NCBI GenBank assembly: GCA_014896235.1
Contig: JADBKU010000006.1
Span: 1 to 64,000, forward strand
DNA: 64,000 nucleotides
Direction of reading: 5' to 3'
DNA from: a bacterium
GTDB lineage: Bacteria; Desulfobacterota; Binatia; Binatales; Binataceae
Below are positions 1-9,050 of this stretch, piece after piece. Below the pieces are notes generated by a model that was given only the letters and a program-made list of their open reading frames with translations, was not told where the DNA came from and ran no database searches. Position numbers and translations under genes: made by a program. Numbering within the stretch: the stretch's first letter is position 1; each line of letters opens with the position of its first letter.

Positions 1-2
1 AA

Positions 3-2768
3 GGGGCGCTCACGGCCGGACAGGCCGAGACTTACTACGAAGAGAAGTACAGCCGTGACGACTACTACACCGAGAAACATCGCGTGGTCGGCCGCTGGTT
101 CGGCAGGGGCGCGGCGGAGCTTGGGTTAACGGGCGATGTCGACACGAGCGACTTCCGCGCGGTCCTGAACGGCGTCGATCCAAGGAGCGGCGACGTTCTG
201 GTGCACGCCGCCCAGCGCGAGGGCGAGCAGAAGCGCGCCGGCTGGGACGCCACCTTCAACGCCCCCAAGTCGGTCAGCGTGCAGGCGCTGGTCGGCGACG
301 ATACGAGGCTTATCGGGGCGCATCGGCGCGCCGTCGAACGGGCGCTGGAAGACTTGGAGCGCTTCGCCCAGGCGCGCATCCGGCGCGGCCAGGAGTGGGT
401 GACCACCGCCAACGTGGTCGCCGCCCGCTTCGACCACATCGCCGCGCGCCCGACCGACGCCGCCGCCAGCGACGGCTACGGTCCCGACCCGCACCTGCAT
501 ACCCACGTGGTGGTGATGAACATGACGCGGCGGCCCGACGGCGCCTGGCGCGGCCTCGACCCGGTCGAAATCTACCGCTCGCAGGCCTTCGCCACAGCGG
601 TATATCGCGCCGAACTGGCGCGCGAGGTGCAGAAGCTCGGCTACGCGATCGCTATCGCCGGGAGCGACGGACGCTGGGAGCTGAAGGGCTACGGGCGCGA
701 ACAGGTGCTGGCCTTTTCGCTGCGCCGCCAGGAGATCGAGCGCGAGCTCGAAAAGCTCGGGATTAACGGGGCGGGCGCGGCGCAGATCGCGGCCCATCGC
801 TCGCGCCTCTCCAAGGATCATCGCGGCGAGGAGGCGCTCAAGGCCGAGTGGCGCGAGCGCGCCGCGGCCTACGGAATCCCGGTTCAAGAGATCGGGCGCT
901 TGGCGTTGAATCGCGCCGGGACTCCGCCGGAAATCGGCGACGACAAATTGCGCGAGGCGGTGCGCCACGCCGCGGCGCACGCGACCGAGCGCAACGCCGC
1001 GCCCGACCGGCGCGAGCCTGAGACGTTCGCCCTTCAACATGCGATGGGCCGGACCGTCGTCGATCGTGTCCGCGGCGCGATCGACGCTTGCCGAGCCGAA
1101 GGCGAATTGCTCGATCTGGCGCCGAGCCATCGCCATCCGCTCGGCGCCTTCACCACCCCCGCGATGGCGGCGCTGGAGCGCGACAACCTCGCGCTGATGC
1201 GCGACGGGCGCGGCAAGGCCGAACTGATTGCGCCCATTGAAGAGATCAAGCGTTGGGCGGCCCGGCGCGGCCTCGCCGCCGATCAAACCCGCGCCGCCGA
1301 GATAACGCTCGCGACGCGCGACTGGCTGAGCGCCATCGAGGGGCGCGCGGGCGCCGCCAAGACCACCACGGTCGGCGCGATCCGCGAGCTCGCCCAGGAG
1401 CGGGGCTGGTTCGTCCGCGGCTTCGGACCCACCAGCGGCAGCGTCAAGGCGCTGACCGAAGCGGGCGTGCTCGCGCGCACCGTGGCGAGCCTGCTCGAAA
1501 ACCCGGCTGTAGAGAAGCATGGCCGCGAACTCTGGATCGTCGACGAGTCGAGCCTGCTCGCCACCCGCCAGGTCAACCGGCTGCTCCATCTGGCGAGAGA
1601 AGTTGGCGTCGAGCGCATCGCCTTCGTCGGCGACGAGCGGCAACATCACGCGATCGAAGCGGGCCGCCCGCTCTTTCAGATGCGCCAGGCCGGCATGACC
1701 ACCGCCTCGCTCACCGTGATTCGCCGCCAGCGCGACCCGGAGCTCAAACGGGCGGTCGAACTCGCTGCGGCTGGAAAGCTTGCCCAGGCGATCGCCGCGC
1801 TGTCGGAGCAGCAGCGCATCGCGCAGATTGCAGCGCCCGCCGACCGCTATCGCGCGATCGCCGAGGACTATCTGCGCTCGCATCAGGCCGGCCAGACCAC
1901 GCTGGTCGTGAGCCCCGCGATCGAGGAGCGCGCCGAGCTCAACCGGGTCATCAGGACGCTGCTGGTCGCGCGCGGCCAGGTCGCGCGCGAAGGCGTTGAA
2001 TTAATGACGCTGACCAATCTCGACCTGACGCGGGCGCAGCGGGCGCACGCGCGCCATTACGCGATCGGCGACGTGATTCGGTTCCGGCGCGGCAGCGCAA
2101 AACTTGGAATCGCGGCGGGCGGCTATGCCACGGTCGAAGCGTCCGATGCGAGGCGCAACCGGCTGCGCATCAGAACCGAGAGCGGCGCGCTCGCCGAGTA
2201 CCAGCCAGGACGCTTCCGGGGCGTCGAAGTCTTCCGTTCGGAACATCGCACGCTCGCCGCCGGCGACCGCATCCAGTTCCGCGCCCCCGACAGGTTACTG
2301 GGCGTCGCCAACGGCGAATTCGCGACCGTCGTCGCGATTGACGGCAGCCAGACCCGGCTGCGCACGGACAAGGGCCGCGAAATGGCAGTCGCGAACGCGC
2401 GGCTCCGGCACATCGACTACGGCTACGCCTCGACTTCCCACGCGAGCCAAGGCGCGACCGTGGACCGCGTCATCGTCAACGTCGACACCGAGCGCAGCGT
2501 GCGGCTCGTGAACCGCCGGCAATTCTACGTGTCGCTGAGCCGTGCGCGCCACGACGCGAAAATTTACACCGACAACGCCGCGGCGCTCGCCCGCGCCGTC
2601 GCGCGCGAGCAGCTCAAGCCGACCGCGCTCGAAAATCTCTCGCCCGCCCAGCGCCGGGCGCTGCCGAAGTTTCAGCCGATCGAGATCGATGAGCCCTTCG
2701 CGCGGCGGATCAGGCAGGGCCTGCGCCAGGCGCGGAAGCTCAAGCAAAGCCAGGGAATCCGATGGTGA
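3..2768 (+). CDS. MobF-family conjugative relaxase/helicase (TraA/TrwC-like), 5' end truncated by window edge
   Basis: Frame stays open to the window start (GALTAGQAETYYEEKYSRDDYYTEKHR precedes the tracked GTG at 84); three-His motif DPHLHTHVVVMN; helicase part with EGRAGAAKTTTVGAI, WIVDESSLL and GDERQHHAIEAG. Confidence 0.93.
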   Translation, partial: GALTAGQAETYYEEKYSRDDYYTEKHRVVGRWFGRGAAELGLTGDVDTSDFRAVLNGVDPRSGDVLVHAAQREGEQKRAGWDATFNAPKSVSVQALVGDDTRLIGAHRRAVERALEDLERFAQARIRRGQEWVTTANVVAARFDHIAARPTDAAASDGYGPDPHLHTHVVVMNMTRRPDGAWRGLDPVEIYRSQAFATAVYRAELAREVQKLGYAIAIAGSDGRWELKGYGREQVLAFSLRRQEIERELEKLGINGAGAAQIAAHRSRLSKDHRGEEALKAEWRERAAAYGIPVQEIGRLALNRAGTPPEIGDDKLREAVRHAAAHATERNAAPDRREPETFALQHAMGRTVVDRVRGAIDACRAEGELLDLAPSHRHPLGAFTTPAMAALERDNLALMRDGRGKAELIAPIEEIKRWAARRGLAADQTRAAEITLATRDWLSAIEGRAGAAKTTTVGAIRELAQERGWFVRGFGPTSGSVKALTEAGVLARTVASLLENPAVEKHGRELWIVDESSLLATRQVNRLLHLAREVGVERIAFVGDERQHHAIEAGRPLFQMRQAGMTTASLTVIRRQRDPELKRAVELAAAGKLAQAIAALSEQQRIAQIAAPADRYRAIAEDYLRSHQAGQTTLVVSPAIEERAELNRVIRTLLVARGQVAREGVELMTLTNLDLTRAQRAHARHYAIGDVIRFRRGSAKLGIAAGGYATVEASDARRNRLRIRTESGALAEYQPGRFRGVEVFRSEHRTLAAGDRIQFRAPDRLLGVANGEFATVVAIDGSQTRLRTDKGREMAVANARLRHIDYGYASTSHASQGATVDRVIVNVDTERSVRLVNRRQFYVSLSRARHDAKIYTDNAAALARAVAREQLKPTALENLSPAQRRALPKFQPIEIDEPFARRIRQGLRQARKLKQSQGIRW

Positions 2769-2786
2769 GAGTGAGGAGGGAAGACG

Positions 2787-3512
2787 ATGAAGTTCTGTAC
2801 GCGGTGCGGTTCGAGAATGCTCGATCAATCACACTGCCGCGTCTGCGGAAAGCCCGGTTATAAAGCCACGCTTGAGGCGCCCGCCGCGGAGTATGCGCCC
2901 GCCGGCAATCTGCCGCCGTTTAAGTACGTTTATCGCGTTCCGCTGCTGGGCCCGCTCGAACGCGAGCGGCGCATTGTCGTTCCGTTCAGCTACATCAACG
3001 GAACTCTGATTGAGACCAGCAGCCACGAGGACGCGGCGCATCCGATCTGCTTCAGAGTCTGGTCGCAGCAGGACGATCCACGCTCCGGCCCGCGCGATCC
3101 CATCGTGGGCAGAAGATCGCAGCCCTCGATCAGAAGCATGGTACGGCTCCGGCTCGGCAGCGGCGTCGAGCGCTCATTCGTTCTCAGCCAGGCGAAACTG
3201 CGGAGCAGGCCGGAAAGCCGGATCACGCTGATCTTTCCGGCGCCAATCGAGCGCGCCGCCCATCCGCTCCACGACTACGCCGCGATTGCGGCCGTCGATC
3301 ACGCCGCGCACGACTTTGCCTGGAGCACCGCGCATCCGGAGATTGATGCGCTCCGCTCGCGGCTGCCTGAAGAGCAGATCGAGCCGTTCGCCGATGCGCT
3401 GGCCAACCACCTCAACGGACTCTGCCGGCGCTGCCTGCGGCTGTTCGGCCAGCATCGCAAACCGGAGCGGCGATACGATCTCGCCGTCGCGCACCAGGGG
3501 GCAAGCCGATGA
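2787..3512 (+). CDS. hypothetical protein with N-terminal zinc-ribbon-like Cys motifs
   Basis: 241-aa ORF just after the relaxase; MKFCTRCGSRMLDQSHCRVCGKPG; C-terminal CRRC. Confidence 0.7.
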   Translation: MKFCTRCGSRMLDQSHCRVCGKPGYKATLEAPAAEYAPAGNLPPFKYVYRVPLLGPLERERRIVVPFSYINGTLIETSSHEDAAHPICFRVWSQQDDPRSGPRDPIVGRRSQPSIRSMVRLRLGSGVERSFVLSQAKLRSRPESRITLIFPAPIERAAHPLHDYAAIAAVDHAAHDFAWSTAHPEIDALRSRLPEEQIEPFADALANHLNGLCRRCLRLFGQHRKPERRYDLAVAHQGASR

Positions 3513-3776
3513 ATGCCGCCCAACTCCGCCTTGCGCCGGCTTCGCGCAATTCCGCCGCGCCCGTCCCAGGGGAGCGCTGCGCTCGGTCACGCCGGAATTG
3601 CACCGCTGCGCCGCCGCTCGTGGGAGGCGGCGCCATGCGCCGCATCTGGTCCCTTTCCGCCGCCGCCCTTCCGGAGGTTTGCGAGAAGGGCGGCCGGGGA
3701 AAGCTGGCGCTGGATTTTCAAGCCCAAGCCATATGCGCCCTGGCCTGCGGCAAGCGGGCGCGAAAGGAGCAATGCG

Positions 3777-3986
3777 ATGCGTCGTTACAAATGCGATCCG
3801 CGCTGGATCAACGCCAGGTTCAAAGGCGAGTGCGCGCGCTGCAGGCGTGCGATTCGCACCGGCGAGCGCGCCTTTTACTACCCGGAGGATCGTTCGCTCT
3901 ACTGCGCGGCCGAGGAGTGCGGCGGGGCGGCGAGCCGGGAGTTCTCGGCGCGGGCGTTCGACGAAGACAACAACGCTTTGATGTAG
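3777..3986 (+). CDS. small Cys-rich hypothetical protein (69 aa)
   Basis: MRRYKCDPRWINARFKGECARCRRAIRTGERAFYYPEDRSLYCAAEECGG; upstream AAAGGAG; in frame with the tracked ORF 3513-3986 but this start is more plausible. Confidence 0.65.
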   Translation: MRRYKCDPRWINARFKGECARCRRAIRTGERAFYYPEDRSLYCAAEECGGAASREFSARAFDEDNNALM

Positions 3987-3999
3987 GGAGTCAAGGACG

Positions 4000-4191
4000 A
4001 TGTTGTATCAGGGCGACTGCGCCCGCTGCGGGCGCAAGGTGAGAACCGACGAGAACTGGTTCAAAGGACATGTCTGGGCCAGCACCGCGGTGTTTCATTG
4101 GGCCTGCCTGATCGCGCTGATGAAGGAACACGGCGAACAGGCGGCCGAGGACGCCGCGTGGAAGGCGAGCAGGGTTACGCGAGGCGAATAA
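4000..4191 (+). CDS. small Cys-rich hypothetical protein (63 aa)
   Basis: MLYQGDCARCGRKVRTDENWFKGHVWASTAVFHWACL; related Cys pattern to the preceding ORF. Confidence 0.6.
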   Translation: MLYQGDCARCGRKVRTDENWFKGHVWASTAVFHWACLIALMKEHGEQAAEDAAWKASRVTRGE

Positions 4192-4251
4192 ACCAAAGCT
4201 CCGTGTCGAGGCCGTTACCCCCGGCACGGAGCGCAACAGGAGGTAAAAGTC

Positions 4252-4659
4252 ATGTCGCTCAACAAAGTTATGCTGCTGGGAAATCTTGGGCAAGACCCGG
4301 AGATCCGCTACACCCCCGCCGGCATGCCAGTCGTGAACTTCTCGGTGGCGACCGACGAGGCCTACCTCGACAAGGACGGCAAGCGCCAGGAGCGCGCGGA
4401 ATGGCACAGGGTGGTCGTCGCGGGCAAGCTCGCGCTGATCTGCCGCGAGTATCTCAAGCGCGGCCGGCAGGTGTTCGTCGAAGGGCGGCTGCGGACCCGC
4501 GAATGGGAGAGCAACGGCATAACCGCCCGGCGCACCGAGATCGTCGCCAGCCGCGTCCAGTTCCTCGGCGCCCCGCCGGCCGACGCCAGAGCCGACGAGC
4601 CTTCGGCCGAAGCGAGCGGCGAAAGCGGCGGCGTCGCCGAAACGGATATTCCTTTTTGA
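4252..4659 (+). CDS. ssb: single-stranded DNA-binding protein
   Basis: MSLNKVMLLGNLGQDPEIRYTPAGMPVVNFSVATDE OB-fold sequence and acidic DIPF C-terminus; AGGAGG upstream. Confidence 0.95.
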   Translation: MSLNKVMLLGNLGQDPEIRYTPAGMPVVNFSVATDEAYLDKDGKRQERAEWHRVVVAGKLALICREYLKRGRQVFVEGRLRTREWESNGITARRTEIVASRVQFLGAPPADARADEPSAEASGESGGVAETDIPF

Positions 4660-4725
4660 GCTTTTGGCACAGGGCGACCGTCGCGGCCGACGGTCGCCAT
4701 CGTTCTCTATTTGTCGAGGAGGTGA

Positions 4726-4965
4726 GTGGTTGTGGTCGAATATCTCACCACTTCCGAAGCGGCCGAGTTGCTGCGGGTCAAAGCGAAAACATTGAACAAC
4801 ATGAAGGCGCGGGGCGTGTTCAGCGAAGGAGTGCATTTCTTTCGGCGACCGGGACTTGGGCCTCGCTGGAAACGCGATGCGCTTATAGAGTGGCTTGAAC
4901 AAAGTCATCGGGATGCCGAGGCGTTCCCGCTGGCCGAGCCGGGCGGCAGGAATTTGGGGCAATAA
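4726..4965 (+). CDS. helix-turn-helix DNA-binding protein (AlpA/excisionase-like)
   Basis: YLTTSEAAELLRVKAKTLNNMKARGVFSEGVHFFRRPGLGPRWKRDALIEWL; immediately upstream of the integrase; GAGGAGG upstream. Confidence 0.75.
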   Translation: MVVVEYLTTSEAAELLRVKAKTLNNMKARGVFSEGVHFFRRPGLGPRWKRDALIEWLEQSHRDAEAFPLAEPGGRNLGQ

Positions 4966-6336
4966 GTGGGCGTCAGCGTCGTAACTAATCAGCATGGCTA
5001 TCTGCGCTTCCGGATTTTCTGGAATGGCCGCGACATCGCTGTGTCCACGCGTTTTCGCGACGACGGGCCCCAGGGGCGTAACCGGCGGCTGGTAAGCGCG
5101 AAGGCGATTCTGATCGAAGAAGAGCTGAAGCGCGGCGCGGAGCTTCATCGCGCGTTGCTCCAGGTGCTGGGAGATTGTCCGCCCCGGCTGATGCCGGCTC
5201 CGGCTTCGGCGCCCAAGGCGAGGACGATTCGCAGCTACTACGAAGAATGGATCGAGCGTAGGGTTCCGCCACTGGTCCGGCTGTCGACAGCAAAACGGCA
5301 TCGGCTCTGCTTCGAGGCGATCATCCTTCCGGAATTGGGAGGCGCGTTGTTTCAGGACGTGACCAAAAGCCGGATTGAAGCATTCCGCTCGAAACTACTG
5401 CGCGGAAGGACGCGGCGCGGAACCACCCGTACGGTTAAGGCGGTGCGCAACATCATCGACTGGCACCTGCGATCGTTGTGGCGGGACGCCGAGCGGGAAG
5501 GGTACGCAGGACCCTTTCCCCGCTTGGACTGGCCACGGGCACACCGCGAAAAGCCTGACCCCTTTGATGGCGACGAGCGCGATTCGATTCTGGCGTGGTT
5601 CGCCGAGCACGATCCCTACTGGCATCCTTGGCTGTTCTTTCTCTTCTGGACTGGCATGCGCCACGGCGAGGCGGCTGCGTTGCGATGGAAAGACATCGAT
5701 CTGAAGCGGGGGATCGTTTCGATATCGCGCAGTCGCGACGAGGGCGAGGAGAACGCGCCAAAGACGACCGGCTCGATCCGCGAAATCCCGATGCTCCCGT
5801 GGGTCATCGATCTCCTGAAGCGGTTGCCGCGAAGGCTGTACTCCGACGGCGAAGAGTTCGTCTTTCTAACCCCGGAAGGTAAGCCGATGACGGACACTTG
5901 GTGGCCGAAGCGTGGGGCGGCGAGACGGCCAGTCGATGAAGAGTCGAAGGGAATCTGGTTCCGATGTCTTCGCAGTCTTGGCATCCGGCCGCGCAAGTTC
6001 TATGCGACGCGACACACCTTCATTGCGTGGGCGCTTTCTGAGGGAGCCAATTTGAAGGGGCTCGCGGAATACTGCGGGACGTCGGTGCAGATGATCGAGC
6101 AGAGTTACGGCAGATACATCCGAAAGGACTTCCTCGGACCGCTAATCGCAGCCCGCCCGGATGGGCTCCGCGACGCGGCGGTTCGGGGAAAAACCGGACC
6201 CCTGACCGGACCCCCTAAGGGGGTCTTCGAAAAAAGGCCCGAATTTCCTACGGAATTTTGGTGGAGGCGGGGGGAATTGAACCCCCGTCCGAAGACCTTC
6301 AGACTGCGGCCACTACACGCTTATTCCGCGAATTGA
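4966..6336 (+). CDS. tyrosine recombinase/integrase; 3' end overlaps tmRNA gene in antisense
   Basis: GTG directly after the previous stop (TAAGTG); LFWTGMRHGEAAALRWKDID, KFYATRHTFIAWAL, IEQSYGRYI; C-terminus FWWRRGELNPRPKTFRLRP is antisense tmRNA sequence. Confidence 0.92.
   Translation: MGVSVVTNQHGYLRFRIFWNGRDIAVSTRFRDDGPQGRNRRLVSAKAILIEEELKRGAELHRALLQVLGDCPPRLMPAPASAPKARTIRSYYEEWIERRVPPLVRLSTAKRHRLCFEAIILPELGGALFQDVTKSRIEAFRSKLLRGRTRRGTTRTVKAVRNIIDWHLRSLWRDAEREGYAGPFPRLDWPRAHREKPDPFDGDERDSILAWFAEHDPYWHPWLFFLFWTGMRHGEAAALRWKDIDLKRGIVSISRSRDEGEENAPKTTGSIREIPMLPWVIDLLKRLPRRLYSDGEEFVFLTPEGKPMTDTWWPKRGAARRPVDEESKGIWFRCLRSLGIRPRKFYATRHTFIAWALSEGANLKGLAEYCGTSVQMIEQSYGRYIRKDFLGPLIAARPDGLRDAAVRGKTGPLTGPPKGVFEKRPEFPTEFWWRRGELNPRPKTFRLRPLHAYSAN
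6205..6225. repeat. inverted repeat GACCCCC-TAA-GGGGGTC (6209-6225) overlapping the second copy of direct repeat ACCGGACCCC (6193-6202, 6205-6214); candidate arm-type site
   Basis: Direct reading; located between the integrase catalytic region and the tmRNA 3' end. Confidence 0.45.
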
Positions 6337-6616
6337 TCTCGCTGGCGAACCGCCCACGGACAGGCTCTCCGCCAGCCAGCCGATTGAGCTCTCAAGCAAC
6401 CGTGCAATCGGTGAACCACGACGCTCCAGCCCGCTAAATGACGCCCCGACCCGCTGTCACGGGCGAACAGCGGCGAGACGCTAGCGGCCCTTAGGCCGCC
6501 AGAGCGTAACCGTTATTGTCTGCGGGTAAATTTCGCAGTCTGTTTGTTTTACGGGCCAACAGAACCCCGGCGTGCGACCGTAATCCCCTAGCCTCCGTCG
6601 AACCCGGTTCGCCCCC
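6259..6616 (-). ncRNA. ssrA: transfer-messenger RNA (tmRNA)
   Basis: Minus strand begins GGGGGCGaaccgggttCGACGGaggc and ends GGACGGGGGTTCAATTCCCCCCGCCTCCACCA; acceptor GGGGGCG/CGCCUCC pairs with a G-U at position 3; tag ORF gcagacaataacggttacgctctggcggcctaa = ADNNGYALAA*. Confidence 0.97.
6491..6523 (-). other. tmRNA proteolysis tag reading frame ADNNGYALAA
   Basis: GCA resume codon through TAA stop, read on the minus strand. Confidence 0.93.
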
Positions 6617-6801
6617 GGCATCTCGGACTTTGGAGAAGATTCGATCATCTCGGTCACTCCATCAATCTACGTATGCATCCCCGATTCCGCAACTGCGCGC
6701 GCTCTTCCATCGCCGGCGCGCGATGCTGTCGGCGCAGCATGCAGACCACGGGAGCCACTCGCCCGAACCTTTATAATGTGTGCTAAAATGGCGTGGACTC
6801 G

Positions 6802-8640
6802 ATGAAAATCCTTGGAATTTCCGCCTATTACCATGACAGCGCGGCCGCGATCGTCGAAGACGGAGAAATTATCGCTGCGGCGCAGGAAGAACGTTTCACG
6901 CGGAAAAAGCATGACGCCGGCTTCCCTCGCAATGCGGTCGCCTATTGCCTAGCGGCCGCCGGATGCGGGCTTGGCGAGCTGGAGGCCGTCGTCTTTTATG
7001 ACAAGCCCTGGATCAAGTTCGAGCGGATGCTTGAAACTTATCTGGGTTTCGCTCCAAAGGGCTTGAGTTCGTTTTTGACCTCGATGCCTTTATGGCTCAA
7101 GGAGAAGCTCAACCTTAAATCGCTGTTGCGCAAGGAATTGGCTGCGGCGGGCGGATGCAAGCCGGGCGAACTTCCGCCGCTGCTTTTCACTGAACATCAT
7201 CAGGCTCACGCCGCGTCGGCTTTTTTCCCAAGTCCCTTCGAGCGCGCAGCCGTGCTCTGTCTCGACGGTGTCGGCGAATGGGCGACGACCTCGCTATGGC
7301 TGGGAGAGGGGAACCGGTTGACCGCGCGATGGCAGATCGATTTCCCGCATTCGCTCGGGCTGCTTTATTCGGCCTTTACCTATTACACGGGGTTCAAGGT
7401 CAATTCAGGCGAATACAAGCTAATGGGCCTCGCGCCGTATGGTTCGCCCAGGTACGCCAGCCAGATACTCGACCATCTGCTGGACCTGAAGCCCGACGGC
7501 ACTTTCAGGCTCAACATAGACTATTTTAACTATGCAACCGGTCTGACCATGACTGGGGCGAAATTTCATGATCTTTTCGGCGGCCCGCCGCGTCAGCCGG
7601 AAGCCGCGCTGACCCAGCGTGAGATGGACCTTGCGGCGTCGATCCAGCAGGTGACCGAAGAAGTCGTAAGCCGGCTCGCGCGTACCGCCCGGCGCGAATT
7701 GGATGTCGAATATCTCTGTCTTGCGGGCGGCGTCGCGCTCAACTGCGTCGCCAACGGCAAGCTCCTGAGAGAGAAGATTTTCCGCGATATCTGGGTGCAG
7801 CCGGCCGCGGGCGACGCCGGTGGCGCGCTCGGCGCCGCACTCGCCGGATGGCACATCTACCATCGCAGGCCGCGCGCCGCGAGCGAAAGCGACCGGATGC
7901 GCGGCGGTTTCCTAGGTCCGCAATTCGATGACGCGGAGACGCGGGCCGCGCTTGACGCCGCCGGCGCGGTCTATGAGCAGCTTGACGAGGATACGCTGCT
8001 CGATCGCATCGCCGAAGCGATGAGCCGCGGCGCCGTCGTCGGTTGGGTGCAGGGGCGGATGGAATTCGGACCGCGCGCGTTGGGCAACCGCTCCATTATC
8101 GGCGACGCGCGCGACCGCCGCATGCAGTCGGTGATGAACCTCAAAATCAAGTATCGCGAGTCTTTCCGGCCGTTTGCGCCGTCGGTGCTGGGCGAACGCG
8201 TGGGCGAATACTTCGAGCTTGATCGCCCCAGCCCGTACATGGCGATCGTCGCGCCGGTGCGCGAGGAATTGCGCATCCCGATGACCCCGGAGCAGCAGGC
8301 CCTGTTCGGCATCGACAAGTTGAACGTCCCGCGCTCGACGATTCCAGCCGTCACCCACGTCGATTATTCGGCGCGAATCCAGACGGTCCATCGCGAGACT
8401 AATCCGCGCTATCACGAGCTGATTCGCCGATTCGCGGCGCGCACCGGATGTGCGACAATTGTGAACACCTCGTTCAACGTTCGCGGCGAGCCTATCGTTT
8501 GCACGCCGGCCGACGCCTACCGCTGCTTCATGCGGACCGAGATGGATTATCTGGCGGTCGGCAACTTCCTGCTCGCGAAAACCGCGCAGCCCGAACGTCC
8601 GCGCGACGAATCGTGGCGTCAGCAGTTTGAGTTGGATTGA
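6802..8640 (+). CDS. carbamoyltransferase (NodU/CmcH/TobZ-like)
   Basis: MKILGISAYYHDSAAAIVEDGEIIAAAQEERFTRKKHD; EHHQAHAASAFFPSPFERAAVLCLDGVGEWATTS; GRMEFGPRALGNRSI. Confidence 0.95.
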   Translation: MKILGISAYYHDSAAAIVEDGEIIAAAQEERFTRKKHDAGFPRNAVAYCLAAAGCGLGELEAVVFYDKPWIKFERMLETYLGFAPKGLSSFLTSMPLWLKEKLNLKSLLRKELAAAGGCKPGELPPLLFTEHHQAHAASAFFPSPFERAAVLCLDGVGEWATTSLWLGEGNRLTARWQIDFPHSLGLLYSAFTYYTGFKVNSGEYKLMGLAPYGSPRYASQILDHLLDLKPDGTFRLNIDYFNYATGLTMTGAKFHDLFGGPPRQPEAALTQREMDLAASIQQVTEEVVSRLARTARRELDVEYLCLAGGVALNCVANGKLLREKIFRDIWVQPAAGDAGGALGAALAGWHIYHRRPRAASESDRMRGGFLGPQFDDAETRAALDAAGAVYEQLDEDTLLDRIAEAMSRGAVVGWVQGRMEFGPRALGNRSIIGDARDRRMQSVMNLKIKYRESFRPFAPSVLGERVGEYFELDRPSPYMAIVAPVREELRIPMTPEQQALFGIDKLNVPRSTIPAVTHVDYSARIQTVHRETNPRYHELIRRFAARTGCATIVNTSFNVRGEPIVCTPADAYRCFMRTEMDYLAVGNFLLAKTAQPERPRDESWRQQFELD

Positions 8641-9050
8641 CCCGCGTGGAGCATTCGGACGGAGCGCTGCGGACGCGCGAATTGCGCGAGTTCGGGCTGA
8701 TTGTCGGAGCGCTGTTCGCCGGCGTTTTCGGCCTTATCCCGCTTTTGCGGCGCCATCCGGCGCATCTCTGGCCCTGGATCGTCGCGGCTATACTGTGGAT
8801 TTTCGCGCTCGCGTGGCCGCGCGGCTTGGCGCCCGTATATCGCGGATGGACGCGGCTCGGTCAGGCCCTCGGATGGATCAATACACGGATTATTCTGACT
8901 GTGCTTTACGCACTGATTATCGTCCCGATTGGCGGCATAATGCGTATCTTTGGGCGCGATCGGATGGCGCGGCGGCTCGATCCGGCGTGTGAGAGCTATC
9001 GCGTCGTCTCGCGAAATCGGGCAGAAAAAGATATGGAGAAGCCTTACTGA
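8637..9050 (+). CDS. SxtJ-like small membrane protein
   Basis: 137 aa, two or more TM segments; TTG start overlaps the carbamoyltransferase stop (TTGA); VYRGWTRLGQALGWINTRIILTVLYALIIVPIGGIMRIFGRD. Confidence 0.8.
   Translation: MTRVEHSDGALRTRELREFGLIVGALFAGVFGLIPLLRRHPAHLWPWIVAAILWIFALAWPRGLAPVYRGWTRLGQALGWINTRIILTVLYALIIVPIGGIMRIFGRDRMARRLDPACESYRVVSRNRAEKDMEKPY

Noticed and set aside
126-1883. 585-aa minus-strand ORF
   Set aside because: Antisense to the relaxase coding sequence; no recognisable motifs.
3991-5301. 436-aa minus-strand ORF
   Set aside because: Antisense across several supported plus-strand genes including ssb.
6259-6336. WWRRGELNPRP peptide as a real protein domain
   Set aside because: It is the antisense translation of the tmRNA T-arm/acceptor region, a familiar annotation artefact.
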